NCBI RefSeq assembly: GCF_017794765.1
Contig: NZ_CP051236.1
Span: 322,672 to 386,671, forward strand
From: Nitratireductor sp.
GTDB taxonomy: Bacteria; Pseudomonadota; Alphaproteobacteria; Rhizobiales; Rhizobiaceae
Direction: 5' to 3'
DNA: 64,000 nt
Shown here one piece after another: positions 1-9,193 of the stretch. The stretch's first letter is position 1. Each line of letters starts with the position of its first letter. The translations under genes were made by a program, and so were the position numbers. The notes beneath the pieces are model-generated. The model was not told the DNA's origin. It saw nothing but the letters and a program-made list of their open reading frames with translations, and made no database searches.

Positions 1-978
1 CCCCGCCGATCCAACCCGGGCGAGCACCGCACCAGTCTGCGCATCCGCAAGCACCATCGCCACGGAAACGCGTGGTCCGAGCTTTCGCGCGGCTTTGGCG
101 GCCACAGCTTCCAGATTGGCCTGCGCGGCCCGGCTGATGGTCAGGCGATGCACACGCTTTTCCGGATCTGCCCTTACCACCGCATCGGCCAGATGCGCGG
201 CATAGGCGGGCATGGGCAGCCGCCGCCCTGAAAGTTTTTCAGCAGACGCGCGCGTGACCTCGCTTTCGATGATGACCCCGCCCCCCGCCATGCGCGCAAG
301 CACGCGGTCGCGCGCGGCTTTTGCCATTTGCGGATGACGGTCGGGCCGGCGCGCCTCCGGCGATTGCGGCAGGGCGACCAGAAGCGCGGCCTCCTCCAGC
401 CCCAGCCTGTGCGGCTCCTTGCCGAACCAGGCGAGGCTCGCCGCGCGCACCCCTTCAAGATTACCGCCATAGGGCGCGAGCGTCAGATAGCGCTCCAGTA
501 TTTCCCGCTTGGAAAGCCTGCGCTCGATCTGAAGCGCCCGCGCGATCTGCCGGAACTTGGCGCTAAAGCTGCGCGCGCTGCGCGGCTCGATGAGGCGTGC
601 AAGCTGCATCGAAAGCGTGGACCCGCCTGAAACGATGCGCCCGTTCCACAAAAGCTGCAATGCGGCCCGGCCCAGCGCGCGCATGTCGACACCCGGATGC
701 GACCAGAAGCGCTTGTCCTCATAGGCGACCAGCATCTTGAGAAACTGTGGATCGAGCGTGTCGGTATCCGCCGGAAGACGCCAGCGCCCGTCGGATGCCG
801 CATAGGCACGCAACAGCGCCCCGTCTCGGTCGAGCACCTCCACCGAAAGCGGCGCGGGATCGAGCGGCGGCGGATAGGCCGCGTCCAGCCGGTCGAGCGT
901 CACTGCCCCGCCAATGACAAGCAGAGCCGCAAGGCCAGCGGCCATTATCACCCCGCGCCTGTGTCGACCCTGCTTCAT
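1..978 (-). CDS. pbpC: Penicillin-binding protein 1C, N-terminal part (cut by window edge)
   Basis: The frame is open from the left edge to an ATG at 978, giving 326 codons of a longer protein. Residues about 9-25 form one hydrophobic membrane anchor. A family 51 glycosyltransferase domain follows, with YEDKRFWSHPGVD (catalytic Glu near residue 87), GGSTLSMQLARL near residues 119-129 and the later ERYLTLAPYGGN segment. These are the standard murein polymerase motifs. The transpeptidase domain would lie outside the window. The start is 9 bases after the stop of the alpha-2-macroglobulin gene, so the two are co-transcribed. That pairing (yfhM-pbpC in E. coli) is well known and supports PBP1C over PBP1A. 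Confidence 0.9.
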   Translation of the reverse strand, partial: MKQGRHRRGVIMAAGLAALLVIGGAVTLDRLDAAYPPPLDPAPLSVEVLDRDGALLRAYAASDGRWRLPADTDTLDPQFLKMLVAYEDKRFWSHPGVDMRALGRAALQLLWNGRIVSGGSTLSMQLARLIEPRSARSFSAKFRQIARALQIERRLSKREILERYLTLAPYGGNLEGVRAASLAWFGKEPHRLGLEEAALLVALPQSPEARRPDRHPQMAKAARDRVLARMAGGGVIIESEVTRASAEKLSGRRLPMPAYAAHLADAVVRADPEKRVHRLTISRAAQANLEAVAAKAARKLGPRVSVAMVLADAQTGAVLARVGSAG

Positions 979-987
979 CGCCGCCGC

Positions 988-3900
988 CTACTGCCCCATG
1001 ATCTCCATGAAGCCCGTCGCTGTTCGTGCCGAGAGCTGCGGACGGTACATGTCTTCCACATTCGCCGCCGGATGCGTGTAGACACCCGGCGTCACGGCAC
1101 GCACCACATAGGCAAGCCGGAACTTGCCGCCCCCATTGCGGTCGAAGGCGGCGATGAAGCGGTCGTCGCGGAACTCGGTGTGAACCGCATCCGTCTGACC
1201 AAGCCACTCGAAATTCGCCAGTTCCGCACTGCCGACAAGGCGCGGATTGTCGATCTCGAAGCCCGCCGGCAGCAGGTCGGAGACCAGCACGCGTGAAGGC
1301 CAGGCGTTCTGTTCCGTCATCTCCAGAACCACCACATAGCGCTCGTTCTGGCGCGCTTCGGAGACATTCGCCTCCCTGCCGTCGAGCGTGTAGTAGCGCC
1401 GCTCGATGGCGAAGCCCTCACCGCCTGCGGGCAGCGGCTGCTGCGGCGCGGCAACGACTGTCATCACCGCATCGACCGGCTCATCGCCCTGATTGGCCAC
1501 CGTCAGCGGCGCTGCCTCGATCTCCAGCCCGGAGAGCCGCCGCGAGAATGCGCCCTGATGCGCATTGCCGTCCACGGTCAGGCTCAGATCGTCGCTCGAC
1601 TGGCTCAGCGCGCGGGCGGCAAGAAGCATCCACGCCTCGTCCTGCGTGCTCATGTAACGCGTGTCACCGCGCACATCGGCCACCAGATCGATCATCTGCG
1701 GCACCAGCGCCGGCTCGGGCCGGCTTTCCGCCGCCAGCGCCAGCATCGCCGCGCCGTCGCGCAGACGCGATCCGTAATCGGAGCGCGCCGTGTAGCGCCC
1801 GCTCATGCCCTGAGCGAGACGGAAGGCGGAGGCAAAGCCCCGTTCCGCACGTTCCGCATCGCCATAGAGCGCGAGACCCGCGGCAAGCTGCGCACGGGCC
1901 AGCGGCGTGGAGAACTCATCGAGCCGCGTGTCGAGATAGTAGCGCAGATCGCCGGCGGAAGCCTTGCGGTTGCGGGCCAGCACATAGAGCGCATAGGCAA
2001 TCTCGCTGCCGCGCGAGGAGACATCCGTGTCATAGGCGAGCGTGTTCGAGAGGTTCTGCAGCGCCTGTGTCATCGCCGCCTCGGGCACGGCAAAGCCCTG
2101 CTCGCCGGCGCGGGTGAGGAAGTCCGTCACATAGGCGTCGAGCCACAGATCGCCCGATCCCGGTCCCCAGAGACCGAAACCGCCAGACGAAGACTGGGCG
2201 GCAAGCACGCTGGTGATGGCGTCCTCGATGCGCCCCTTCAGCGCCGGATCGTCGTCCAGCCCGGCGGCCTTTGAAAGCTCGCTCACATAAAGCAGCGGCA
2301 GCGCACGGCTGGTGGTCTGCTCCGTGCAGCCATAGGGGTAGCGGTCGAGCGACATCAAAAGTGCCGGAATGTCGAACCCGTCGGCCCGCGAGATGTTGAG
2401 GCTTACCGACGCATTCTCGGCAAAGCTGTCTTCCAGAAGCGCGCCGTCCAGCGTAACACTGCCGCCATTGGCCGCAAGCGTCACCACGCTGCGGGTGGCG
2501 ACCGGCATCACGCCGGGCCGCACCGGCAGGGACACGCTCTTCTCCACGGCAAGCCCGCTCTCATGCGCAAGCGCCACCGTCAGCGCCCCCTCGCCCGTCT
2601 GGTTGGTCGCCGAGATGGGCACGGAGAGCGTTGCCCTGCCGCCCGCCTCAAGCGTCACCGTATCGGAGAGCGACCGCAGATCGGCGTCTACCGGCCCCTC
2701 GGCCATCACCGTGAGGCGATAGTCGCCGGCAGGGCCATCCGTGTTGGCGATTTCAAGCAGCAGCCGCGCTTCGTCGCCCGGAGCCAGGAAGCGCGGAAGG
2801 CTGGTGGTCAGCACAACCGGATCGCGGATGATCACGTCCTGCTGCGCGCTGCCCACACCCTTCTTCGACCACGCCACCGCCATGATGCGGGCCGTGCCGT
2901 TGAACTGCGGAATATCGAAGGAGACCTGCGCCTTCCCGTCATCATCCACCTTCACGATGCCGGAGAAGAAGGCGACCAGCTTCTGTGTCGGCGCGCTGCC
3001 GGTAGCGGTCATACCGCCGCCATCGCCACCTGTACGCAGCCGCCCCATCGCGCCGAGCGAACCATCGATCAGCCGCCCGTAAATGTCGCGCATTTCGATA
3101 CCCAGCATGCGCTGGCCGAAATACCAGGCGTCCGGCTGTGGCGGCTCATAGCGCGTGAGGTTGAGGATGCCCACATCGACCGCCGCCACGGTCACATAGG
3201 CTTCTTCGCCCGGTGCCAGCCCGCCAACGCTGACGGGGATGGAAAGGCTCTCATCGGGACGCGCCTGTTCCTCCACGCCGAGTTCAACCATAAGGTCACG
3301 CGCACCCGGATCGACCTTCAGCCAGCGCACGCCGATGGCGCGCATGGGGAGACGATTCTCCACATCGTCGCCGGGGCGGAACAGCGTTGCGGTCACATAG
3401 ACCCCGGCCCCCAGCGCGTCGGTCACCGGAATGTCCACGGTCGCGCCGGTTTCCGGCACTTTCGCGGTGAAGGTTTCGATGAGGCTCACAGAGCCCACCG
3501 TCACCAGAACCTCGCCGGCAAAGCGCGGCGAAATCTTCAGCTTTGCCGTCTCGCCCACCGCATAGGCGTCACGGTCGAGCGCCACTTCCAGCCCGTCCGG
3601 GGTTTCGGTGGAGCCGGCCTCCACATACCAGCCGGAATCGAACGCCGCACTGGTGATCGGCCCAGCCGCATCCGGGCTTTCCACCTCAAGGCGATACCGC
3701 CCCCAGTCCACGGAAACGCTGATCTGCGGCTCGCTGTCGGCCTTTGCATCCACCGTTCCCTCGCGCACGAGGCTTGTCGTGGTGATTGGCTCATAGTTCC
3801 AGGAACCGCCATCGCGATACCACTGATAGTGACGCTCCACCTTCAGCAGTTTCCATTCGAGGCCGTCCATGGCGATGCGCTCGCCCTTCGGATCCACTGC

Positions 3901-6450
3901 GATCACACGGAAATTCGCCGTCGCTCCCTCGGCAACGCGACCGCCGGTGAATTCCGGCTTCAGGCCAATCATCGCGCTTTCCGGCTCGACATCGATCTCC
4001 AGCGCGCGCTCCATGGCGCGGCCACCGGCCTCGCGCATGCGCACGCTCACCTGCGCTTTCAGGAGACGCGTGGTCGAAGGGGCGCCATCGAGCGCCACCG
4101 GGAACTGCGCCTGCCCCTGCGCATCGGTCTCGGGCAGACCGGGCAGCGAAACACGCTGTGCCTCCACGTCCTCTTCATCATCAAGACCGAAGACATAGCC
4201 CGGGAAGGCTTTCCATTCGCGCGTCGGCGCGACCGTCAGTTCGCCTTCGAGCGCAAGCCCCACCGCCGGCGCGCCATAGAGATAGCGGCCCTCGACGGTC
4301 ACATCCGTCGCACCGCCAACCGGCACGGTCTCATCGGCGCTCGCAAGCGCGAACTCGGTGCGGTCGGGCACGAAATCCTCGACCAGAAAGTTCTTTTCGA
4401 CCAAGGCCGGCTTTTTCGGATCGGCATAGATGCCCAGCGTCCAGGTGCCCCTAACCGCATTGTCCGGCAACTCAAGCGTCACCGCATGGCCGCCAAGCGC
4501 CGCGCCATCCGAAACGAAACGCCGGTCCTCCACACCGTCAGGACGGCGGAAGATGAAGGTCAACGGCAGATCTTCCACCGCATCCGAAGCGGGATTGCGC
4601 GTGAGCGCACTCGCATGCACCGTCTCGCCGGCGCGATAGATGCCACGCTCAGTCCACGCGAAGACGTCAAGCGGTCCGGGCGAAGGACGCCCCGTCACGC
4701 CGCGATCCGAAAGGTCGAATCCCGCGCGCGTCATATCGAGGAAGACGAAATCGTCAGAACCGTTTTCGGCGATGATTGCCGCCGGCGCCAGCCCGGCGGC
4801 GCCGCGCGCCAGACCGGGGTCGAAGCGCGCATGGCCGTCGCCATCGGTCTCCGCTTCGCCAAGCACCTCATTGTTGCGGGCAAGGAGTTTCAGCTTCAGC
4901 CCCTCCAGTGGCTTGGCACTCGCCAGCGAGCGCGCGAAGACCGAAAGCCCGTCCTCGCCAGCAAAAGTGGAAAGCCCGATATCGGAGACAAGGAACCACT
5001 GCGTGGCGCGGTTGTCCCAGCTTTGACTGGTGTCGCCTTCCGGCACCGCCGTCATCATGTAGACGCCGGACCTGCGCTCCGGCACCGCCTCATCGATGGG
5101 AATGCTGGTGACGACATCCTTGTTCAGTTCGGCCTTGATCTCAATTGCACCTTCGAAGACCGGCGCGCCCATGCCATCGCCAACCTCATTGGCCCCATAT
5201 TCATTGAGCTGCCGCAGAAACTGCCCCTCGCTCAGAAGATGCGCAAGCGCACGGTCACCAACGCGGTAGACGGACAGCGTCGCGCTGTCGGTGTTCACGG
5301 AGACAAACGGGATGCCCCGGCGCGCCGAAGACGGCAGCACGAAATTGTCACCGGTAAAGCGCAGCGAAGGCGCACGATCCCGCACGTAGATTTCCAGCGG
5401 AACCGGTTCGGCGATCACCTCGCCAATGGCCGCCGGCAGGCCCTGCCGGATGACGATGCGATACTGCTCGCCATGCTTCAGGCCGCTGACGCACAACTCC
5501 CTGTCGCTGCGGTCGACGGCGAAGGAGCGCAGATTGTCGACGGTCACGAACTGGGCGTAGTCGACGCCGCTCTTCACCAGCTCCTCGGAAAACTGCACGC
5601 AGGCGCGCGGCGTGGCGCTGTCGGAATCGACCGAATGGTCGATCACGCGGAACCCCTTGCGACGCTTGAGGTCGGCATAGGCCTCCTGCACATCGCGCGC
5701 GGTCCTCAGCGCCAGGCTCGCTTCGTAGGCGCTGAGAGCGGGGCGGAACAGGTTGCGCCGCTCCAGTGCGAGGGCAAGCACAGCCAGCGCCTCGGCGCGG
5801 TCATCCGCACTGCGCGACAGATTATAGGCATTGATCGCAGCGCCGGTGCCGGCGCGCTGAAGCCGATACAGGTTCATGTCACCCACGGGCTGGGCGATGT
5901 TCGCCGCCCGCGCAAGCTCAGACCAAAGGCCGGCATTCTGGGGCTCCATGACGAGCGCAGTGGAAAAGGCCTGCATCGCATTGAGCGGATCACCATTTGC
6001 CAGCGCCTGCCCGCCCGCAGCACTCAGTTGAACAAACCCCGCATTCTCGGGACGAACCGTACGAAGTATCTCGGCGCGATATTCGTCAGCCTCGCGCTGG
6101 ATGTGTTCGGGCACAAAACGCAGTGCCGGCGGCGCTCCGATATCGGGCACATCCCCACTCGCCACAACCTTGCCGGCCACCGCACCATCAAACGCATTGA
6201 GCCGATTGAAATCCGACTTCAGAAAGCACCATTGAGCGCTGGTGTTGTAGGTGAAGGCCCGGCACTGCGGATCGGCAAGGCACACCGCCTTGCACTGGTC
6301 GAGCGTCACATCCTTCTCGGTGCGCAGGTCAAAGCCGAAATAATCGGCATTCTCGCTGGTCACGATCCGGCGCGCATCCTGCGCGGCAGCCATTGCCGCA
6401 AACCCGAAAAGAAAAACGAAAAACAGGGAGAGTCCGCGTGCCGCAAACAT
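988..6450 (-). CDS. Bacterial alpha-2-macroglobulin family protein with PAN/apple domain and thioester
   Basis: A 1820-residue secreted protein. The ATG at 6450 is preferred over one 69 bases upstream because GGAGG sits just before it and a clean signal peptide follows (MFAARGLSLFFVFLFGFAAM, cleavage near AAAQ). A short Cys-rich PAN/apple-like domain lies at about residues 30-90. Long macroglobulin beta-domain regions follow. The thioester motif GCTEQ (Cys near residue 1375) and an alpha-helical thioester-type domain complete the family layout. Such proteins are thought to trap proteases that breach the outer membrane, while the linked PBP1C repairs peptidoglycan. No lipobox is visible, unlike E. 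coli YfhM, so this one is probably soluble in the periplasm. Confidence 0.9.
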   Translation of the reverse strand: MFAARGLSLFFVFLFGFAAMAAAQDARRIVTSENADYFGFDLRTEKDVTLDQCKAVCLADPQCRAFTYNTSAQWCFLKSDFNRLNAFDGAVAGKVVASGDVPDIGAPPALRFVPEHIQREADEYRAEILRTVRPENAGFVQLSAAGGQALANGDPLNAMQAFSTALVMEPQNAGLWSELARAANIAQPVGDMNLYRLQRAGTGAAINAYNLSRSADDRAEALAVLALALERRNLFRPALSAYEASLALRTARDVQEAYADLKRRKGFRVIDHSVDSDSATPRACVQFSEELVKSGVDYAQFVTVDNLRSFAVDRSDRELCVSGLKHGEQYRIVIRQGLPAAIGEVIAEPVPLEIYVRDRAPSLRFTGDNFVLPSSARRGIPFVSVNTDSATLSVYRVGDRALAHLLSEGQFLRQLNEYGANEVGDGMGAPVFEGAIEIKAELNKDVVTSIPIDEAVPERRSGVYMMTAVPEGDTSQSWDNRATQWFLVSDIGLSTFAGEDGLSVFARSLASAKPLEGLKLKLLARNNEVLGEAETDGDGHARFDPGLARGAAGLAPAAIIAENGSDDFVFLDMTRAGFDLSDRGVTGRPSPGPLDVFAWTERGIYRAGETVHASALTRNPASDAVEDLPLTFIFRRPDGVEDRRFVSDGAALGGHAVTLELPDNAVRGTWTLGIYADPKKPALVEKNFLVEDFVPDRTEFALASADETVPVGGATDVTVEGRYLYGAPAVGLALEGELTVAPTREWKAFPGYVFGLDDEEDVEAQRVSLPGLPETDAQGQAQFPVALDGAPSTTRLLKAQVSVRMREAGGRAMERALEIDVEPESAMIGLKPEFTGGRVAEGATANFRVIAVDPKGERIAMDGLEWKLLKVERHYQWYRDGGSWNYEPITTTSLVREGTVDAKADSEPQISVSVDWGRYRLEVESPDAAGPITSAAFDSGWYVEAGSTETPDGLEVALDRDAYAVGETAKLKISPRFAGEVLVTVGSVSLIETFTAKVPETGATVDIPVTDALGAGVYVTATLFRPGDDVENRLPMRAIGVRWLKVDPGARDLMVELGVEEQARPDESLSIPVSVGGLAPGEEAYVTVAAVDVGILNLTRYEPPQPDAWYFGQRMLGIEMRDIYGRLIDGSLGAMGRLRTGGDGGGMTATGSAPTQKLVAFFSGIVKVDDDGKAQVSFDIPQFNGTARIMAVAWSKKGVGSAQQDVIIRDPVVLTTSLPRFLAPGDEARLLLEIANTDGPAGDYRLTVMAEGPVDADLRSLSDTVTLEAGGRATLSVPISATNQTGEGALTVALAHESGLAVEKSVSLPVRPGVMPVATRSVVTLAANGGSVTLDGALLEDSFAENASVSLNISRADGFDIPALLMSLDRYPYGCTEQTTSRALPLLYVSELSKAAGLDDDPALKGRIEDAITSVLAAQSSSGGFGLWGPGSGDLWLDAYVTDFLTRAGEQGFAVPEAAMTQALQNLSNTLAYDTDVSSRGSEIAYALYVLARNRKASAGDLRYYLDTRLDEFSTPLARAQLAAGLALYGDAERAERGFASAFRLAQGMSGRYTARSDYGSRLRDGAAMLALAAESRPEPALVPQMIDLVADVRGDTRYMSTQDEAWMLLAARALSQSSDDLSLTVDGNAHQGAFSRRLSGLEIEAAPLTVANQGDEPVDAVMTVVAAPQQPLPAGGEGFAIERRYYTLDGREANVSEARQNERYVVVLEMTEQNAWPSRVLVSDLLPAGFEIDNPRLVGSAELANFEWLGQTDAVHTEFRDDRFIAAFDRNGGGKFRLAYVVRAVTPGVYTHPAANVEDMYRPQLSARTATGFMEIMGQ

Positions 6451-6544
6451 GGCAATCCTCCAGGCGCTGCCGATATGGTGACCCCACGATATTGGGGGAG
6501 CTTTGCAAAAGCCAGTCAACAGGCCCGGAGAATTATCGCTTCCC

Positions 6545-7318
6545 TTATAGTCCCTTCGGATGGGTCATGAACTCTTCAATGATTTCCTCGGGCGGTTTAA
6601 CGAAATCCGAGGTGCGGCTCACGCCAAGGCCGGTCAGCCGCTTCAGCTTCACCGCCATCTCCGCCAGTTTCACGACAATCGGAATGCCGTTGATCACCGG
6701 CGCGCCATCCACCCGGTGTGCCTGCAATTGCGAGAACAGAAGCATGGGAATGCCGCCACCGGGGATCAGCACGTCTACACCGTCGCGCACCAATGGCCTT
6801 GCCTGTTCCTCAAACAGGGCGCGCACCGTCTCAAGCCGCTCATCGGAACCGAAGGCGGCAAGGATCTGCCCCGGCTCGAAATCCATGGCGTGCACGCCGG
6901 TCACCCGCTCTCTCAAACCGTATTTGCCGATCTGGTGATGAAACCAGGGAATGTAACGGCGGTTGATGGTGACGATGCCCGAGCGCTGGCCAAGCTGGCA
7001 GGCATGCAGCATGGACGCCTCGCCCATGCCGAGCACCGGTATGTCCACCACCGACCGCGCCTCATAGAGACCGGCATCCTGAAAATGGCCGATGATGAAG
7101 GCGTCATAGCCCTCGCGCTCGGCCCGCACCGCATTGCAGATCACCTCACGCGCGCAGCGAAACTCCACAATGGCGTGGGCGTAGCTGTCATGCGGGGTAA
7201 TGCCCTTGATGTCGATCTCAGTACCCGGATCGACAATCGCATCGAGATGCTTCCTCAGTTCGTCCCAGTAGCCCGCGCCATTCTCGTAATCGACATAGCT
7301 CTGATACCAGATCTTCAT
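6545..7318 (-). CDS. Asp/Glu/hydantoin racemase-family protein lacking both catalytic cysteines
   Basis: A 257-residue cytoplasmic protein with the overall pattern of the Asp/Glu/hydantoin racemase superfamily, which uses two Cys residues as acid/base pair. Here the first Cys site reads IIGHFQDAG (His near 78) where hydantoin racemases have GCFxDPG. The second reads IPGGGIPM (Gly near 188) where LGCAGM is usual. It is therefore unlikely to be a two-Cys racemase, and may be a decarboxylase, isomerase or binding protein of the same fold. It is the last gene of a long minus-strand unit, 4 bases after a TRAP large permease, so it probably acts on the imported compound or its product. Confidence 0.75.
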   Translation of the reverse strand: MKIWYQSYVDYENGAGYWDELRKHLDAIVDPGTEIDIKGITPHDSYAHAIVEFRCAREVICNAVRAEREGYDAFIIGHFQDAGLYEARSVVDIPVLGMGEASMLHACQLGQRSGIVTINRRYIPWFHHQIGKYGLRERVTGVHAMDFEPGQILAAFGSDERLETVRALFEEQARPLVRDGVDVLIPGGGIPMLLFSQLQAHRVDGAPVINGIPIVVKLAEMAVKLKRLTGLGVSRTSDFVKPPEEIIEEFMTHPKGL

Positions 7319-7322
7319 GCGG

Positions 7323-8639
7323 TCAGCTCCTTATGAGGCCCGGCAGCCAAAGGGCCAGTTGCGGGAAAAGCGCCAGCAGAACCACCAGCAAAAGCGTGCA
7401 GGCGATGTAGGGCAGTGCAGCCCGCGCCACCTGCCCGATGGTCGTGCCGGCCGGGCTGACGCCAACCATGACGAAAAGCAGCAGACCGAAGGGCGGGGTT
7501 GCAAGGCTCAGCTCCAGCGCCAGAAGCATCACCACACCGAACCAGATCTGATCGAACCCGTAGAGCGCGACCAGCGGCATGAAGATCGGCAGGGTGAGCA
7601 TCATGATCGAGAGCTGATCCATGAACATGCCGAGGAGTAGAAGCACCAGGAACATGATTGCGAGCACCACATAGGCGTTGAGTTCGAAACTGGTGGCAAA
7701 CGCGATCAACCCGGAAGATGCACCGGAAAACGCCAGTATCTGCGAGAAGGTCGTGGAGCCGACGATGATCATCAGCATCATGGCCGACACTTTCAGCGTG
7801 CCGGTGAGAGAACGAACGACGGCCTCCCAGCTCAGCGTACGATAGCACGCCGCGAGCACCACCACCGACAGCGCGCCAAAGGCAGCAGATTCGGTCGGCG
7901 TCGCCCAGCCGAGCAGGATGAGCCCGACCACCGCAAAGACCACGATGCCCATCGGCAGAACATCGACAGTAAGCGCGCGGGCGATTTCGGAGACGCTTGC
8001 CCTCTCTGCCGCATAGCCGGGTGCGGCATCGGGATCGAGCGCGATCTGTATGCGGATCGTGGCAAGGAACATAAGCGCCAGCACGAGACCGGGAACCAGC
8101 CCCGCGATCAGCAACGCGCCGACATCGATCCGCGCCAGCGAGCCCAGCAACACGGCCAGAGAAGATGGGGGAATGATCATGGCCAGACCGCCCGTCGCCA
8201 GGATCGGCCCCATGATCATGTGCGGCTTGTATCCGCGCTTGATCATGTCGGGCATCAGCGTGGTGCCGAGCATCGCCGTGTTGGCCATGGAGGAGCCGGA
8301 CAGGGTGGCGAAGATCGTGCCACCGCCCACCGTCAGATAGGAAAGCCTCCCCTTGATGCCGCCAAAGCACTTGTCGAGCGCATCGAAAACGCGAATGGCA
8401 AGCCCCGTGTGAAACAGAAGCTCGCCCATGATGAGAAAGAGCGGCACAGGCACCAGCGCGAAACTCGTCACCGATGTGGTGGCATTGGCGACAAGCTGAT
8501 CGATGCCGATCATGCCACCCATGAAAATGACAACGCCGACGATGTTGATTGCCAGAAAGGCAATCGCCACCGGCATGCCGAAGAACATCAGGGCAAGGAG
8601 CCCGCCGATCATCAGAAGTGTGGCTTCATACCAGGCCAT
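7323..8639 (-). CDS. TRAP transporter large permease (DctM family), system 1
   Basis: A 438-residue, very hydrophobic protein with about 12 membrane spans, the Na+-coupled permease of a tripartite ATP-independent periplasmic transporter. Segments such as GSSMANTAMLGTTLMPDM and the IPPSSLAVLLG stretch are typical of DctM proteins. The start at 8639 (MAWYEATLL) overlaps the stop of the small permease by one base (TGATG), which decides it against an upstream in-frame start. Expression is likely coupled to the small permease. The substrate cannot be read from the sequence. The family mostly moves organic acids. Confidence 0.92.
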   Translation of the reverse strand: MAWYEATLLMIGGLLALMFFGMPVAIAFLAINIVGVVIFMGGMIGIDQLVANATTSVTSFALVPVPLFLIMGELLFHTGLAIRVFDALDKCFGGIKGRLSYLTVGGGTIFATLSGSSMANTAMLGTTLMPDMIKRGYKPHMIMGPILATGGLAMIIPPSSLAVLLGSLARIDVGALLIAGLVPGLVLALMFLATIRIQIALDPDAAPGYAAERASVSEIARALTVDVLPMGIVVFAVVGLILLGWATPTESAAFGALSVVVLAACYRTLSWEAVVRSLTGTLKVSAMMLMIIVGSTTFSQILAFSGASSGLIAFATSFELNAYVVLAIMFLVLLLLGMFMDQLSIMMLTLPIFMPLVALYGFDQIWFGVVMLLALELSLATPPFGLLLFVMVGVSPAGTTIGQVARAALPYIACTLLLVVLLALFPQLALWLPGLIRS

Positions 8640-9136
8640 CAGTGCGCTCCCCCGCTGCCCGTATAGGTTTCGCCGCGAACCAGCATGCGCAGGAATTCCA
8701 GCGCCATCAGGCCGAAGCCCACGGAAAGCATCGCGTAGAGAACCCATGAGGGAATGTTGATGGAGCGCATATCGACCGCGCGCGACTGCACCATCTCAAG
8801 GCCCACCGCCGCCGAGCGCCAGCAGAGAAGGCCAAGCGTCAGGATGGCGAGGATCAGCACGACCCGCCCGGCCAGCAGGCGCATCGTTTCCGGCATAGCC
8901 GCTGTGAAGGACGAGATCGCCACATGGCCGTTGTTGCGCACCAGCCAGGGTGCCGCCGCCATGGTGGAGAAGAGCATCACATATTCGACGATGGCGCTTG
9001 TCGACTGGAAAGGGCGAAACCCGGTGTTACGCAAGACAACGTCGACAATGATGGCAAGCGAAATGAAAACAAGACTGGCGGCGCCCAGCACGGCCAGCCC
9101 GGTGATGATCCGGTTATAGAGACGTATCAGAAACAT
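8639..9136 (-). CDS. TRAP transporter small permease (DctQ family), system 1
   Basis: A 165-residue protein with four predicted membrane helices, the size and topology of DctQ subunits, which bridge the periplasmic binding protein and the large permease. It lies 57 bases after the binding-protein gene and overlaps the large permease start by one base. The binding protein, small permease, large permease order is the common TRAP arrangement. DctQ proteins diverge fast, so the call rests on length, topology and neighbours more than on a motif. Confidence 0.88.
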   Translation of the reverse strand: MFLIRLYNRIITGLAVLGAASLVFISLAIIVDVVLRNTGFRPFQSTSAIVEYVMLFSTMAAAPWLVRNNGHVAISSFTAAMPETMRLLAGRVVLILAILTLGLLCWRSAAVGLEMVQSRAVDMRSINIPSWVLYAMLSVGFGLMALEFLRMLVRGETYTGSGGAH

Positions 9137-9193
9137 GGCGCGCGGCTTTTCAAAGGGAGTGCGGCGGGAGCCTGGGCCCCCGCCGGTACGGGA

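Noticed and set aside
2563-6570. A 1335-codon plus-strand frame opposite the macroglobulin gene
   Set aside because: Antisense shadow of a GC-rich gene; the product is rich in His and Arg with no domain, while the minus strand encodes a coherent family protein with signal peptide and thioester.
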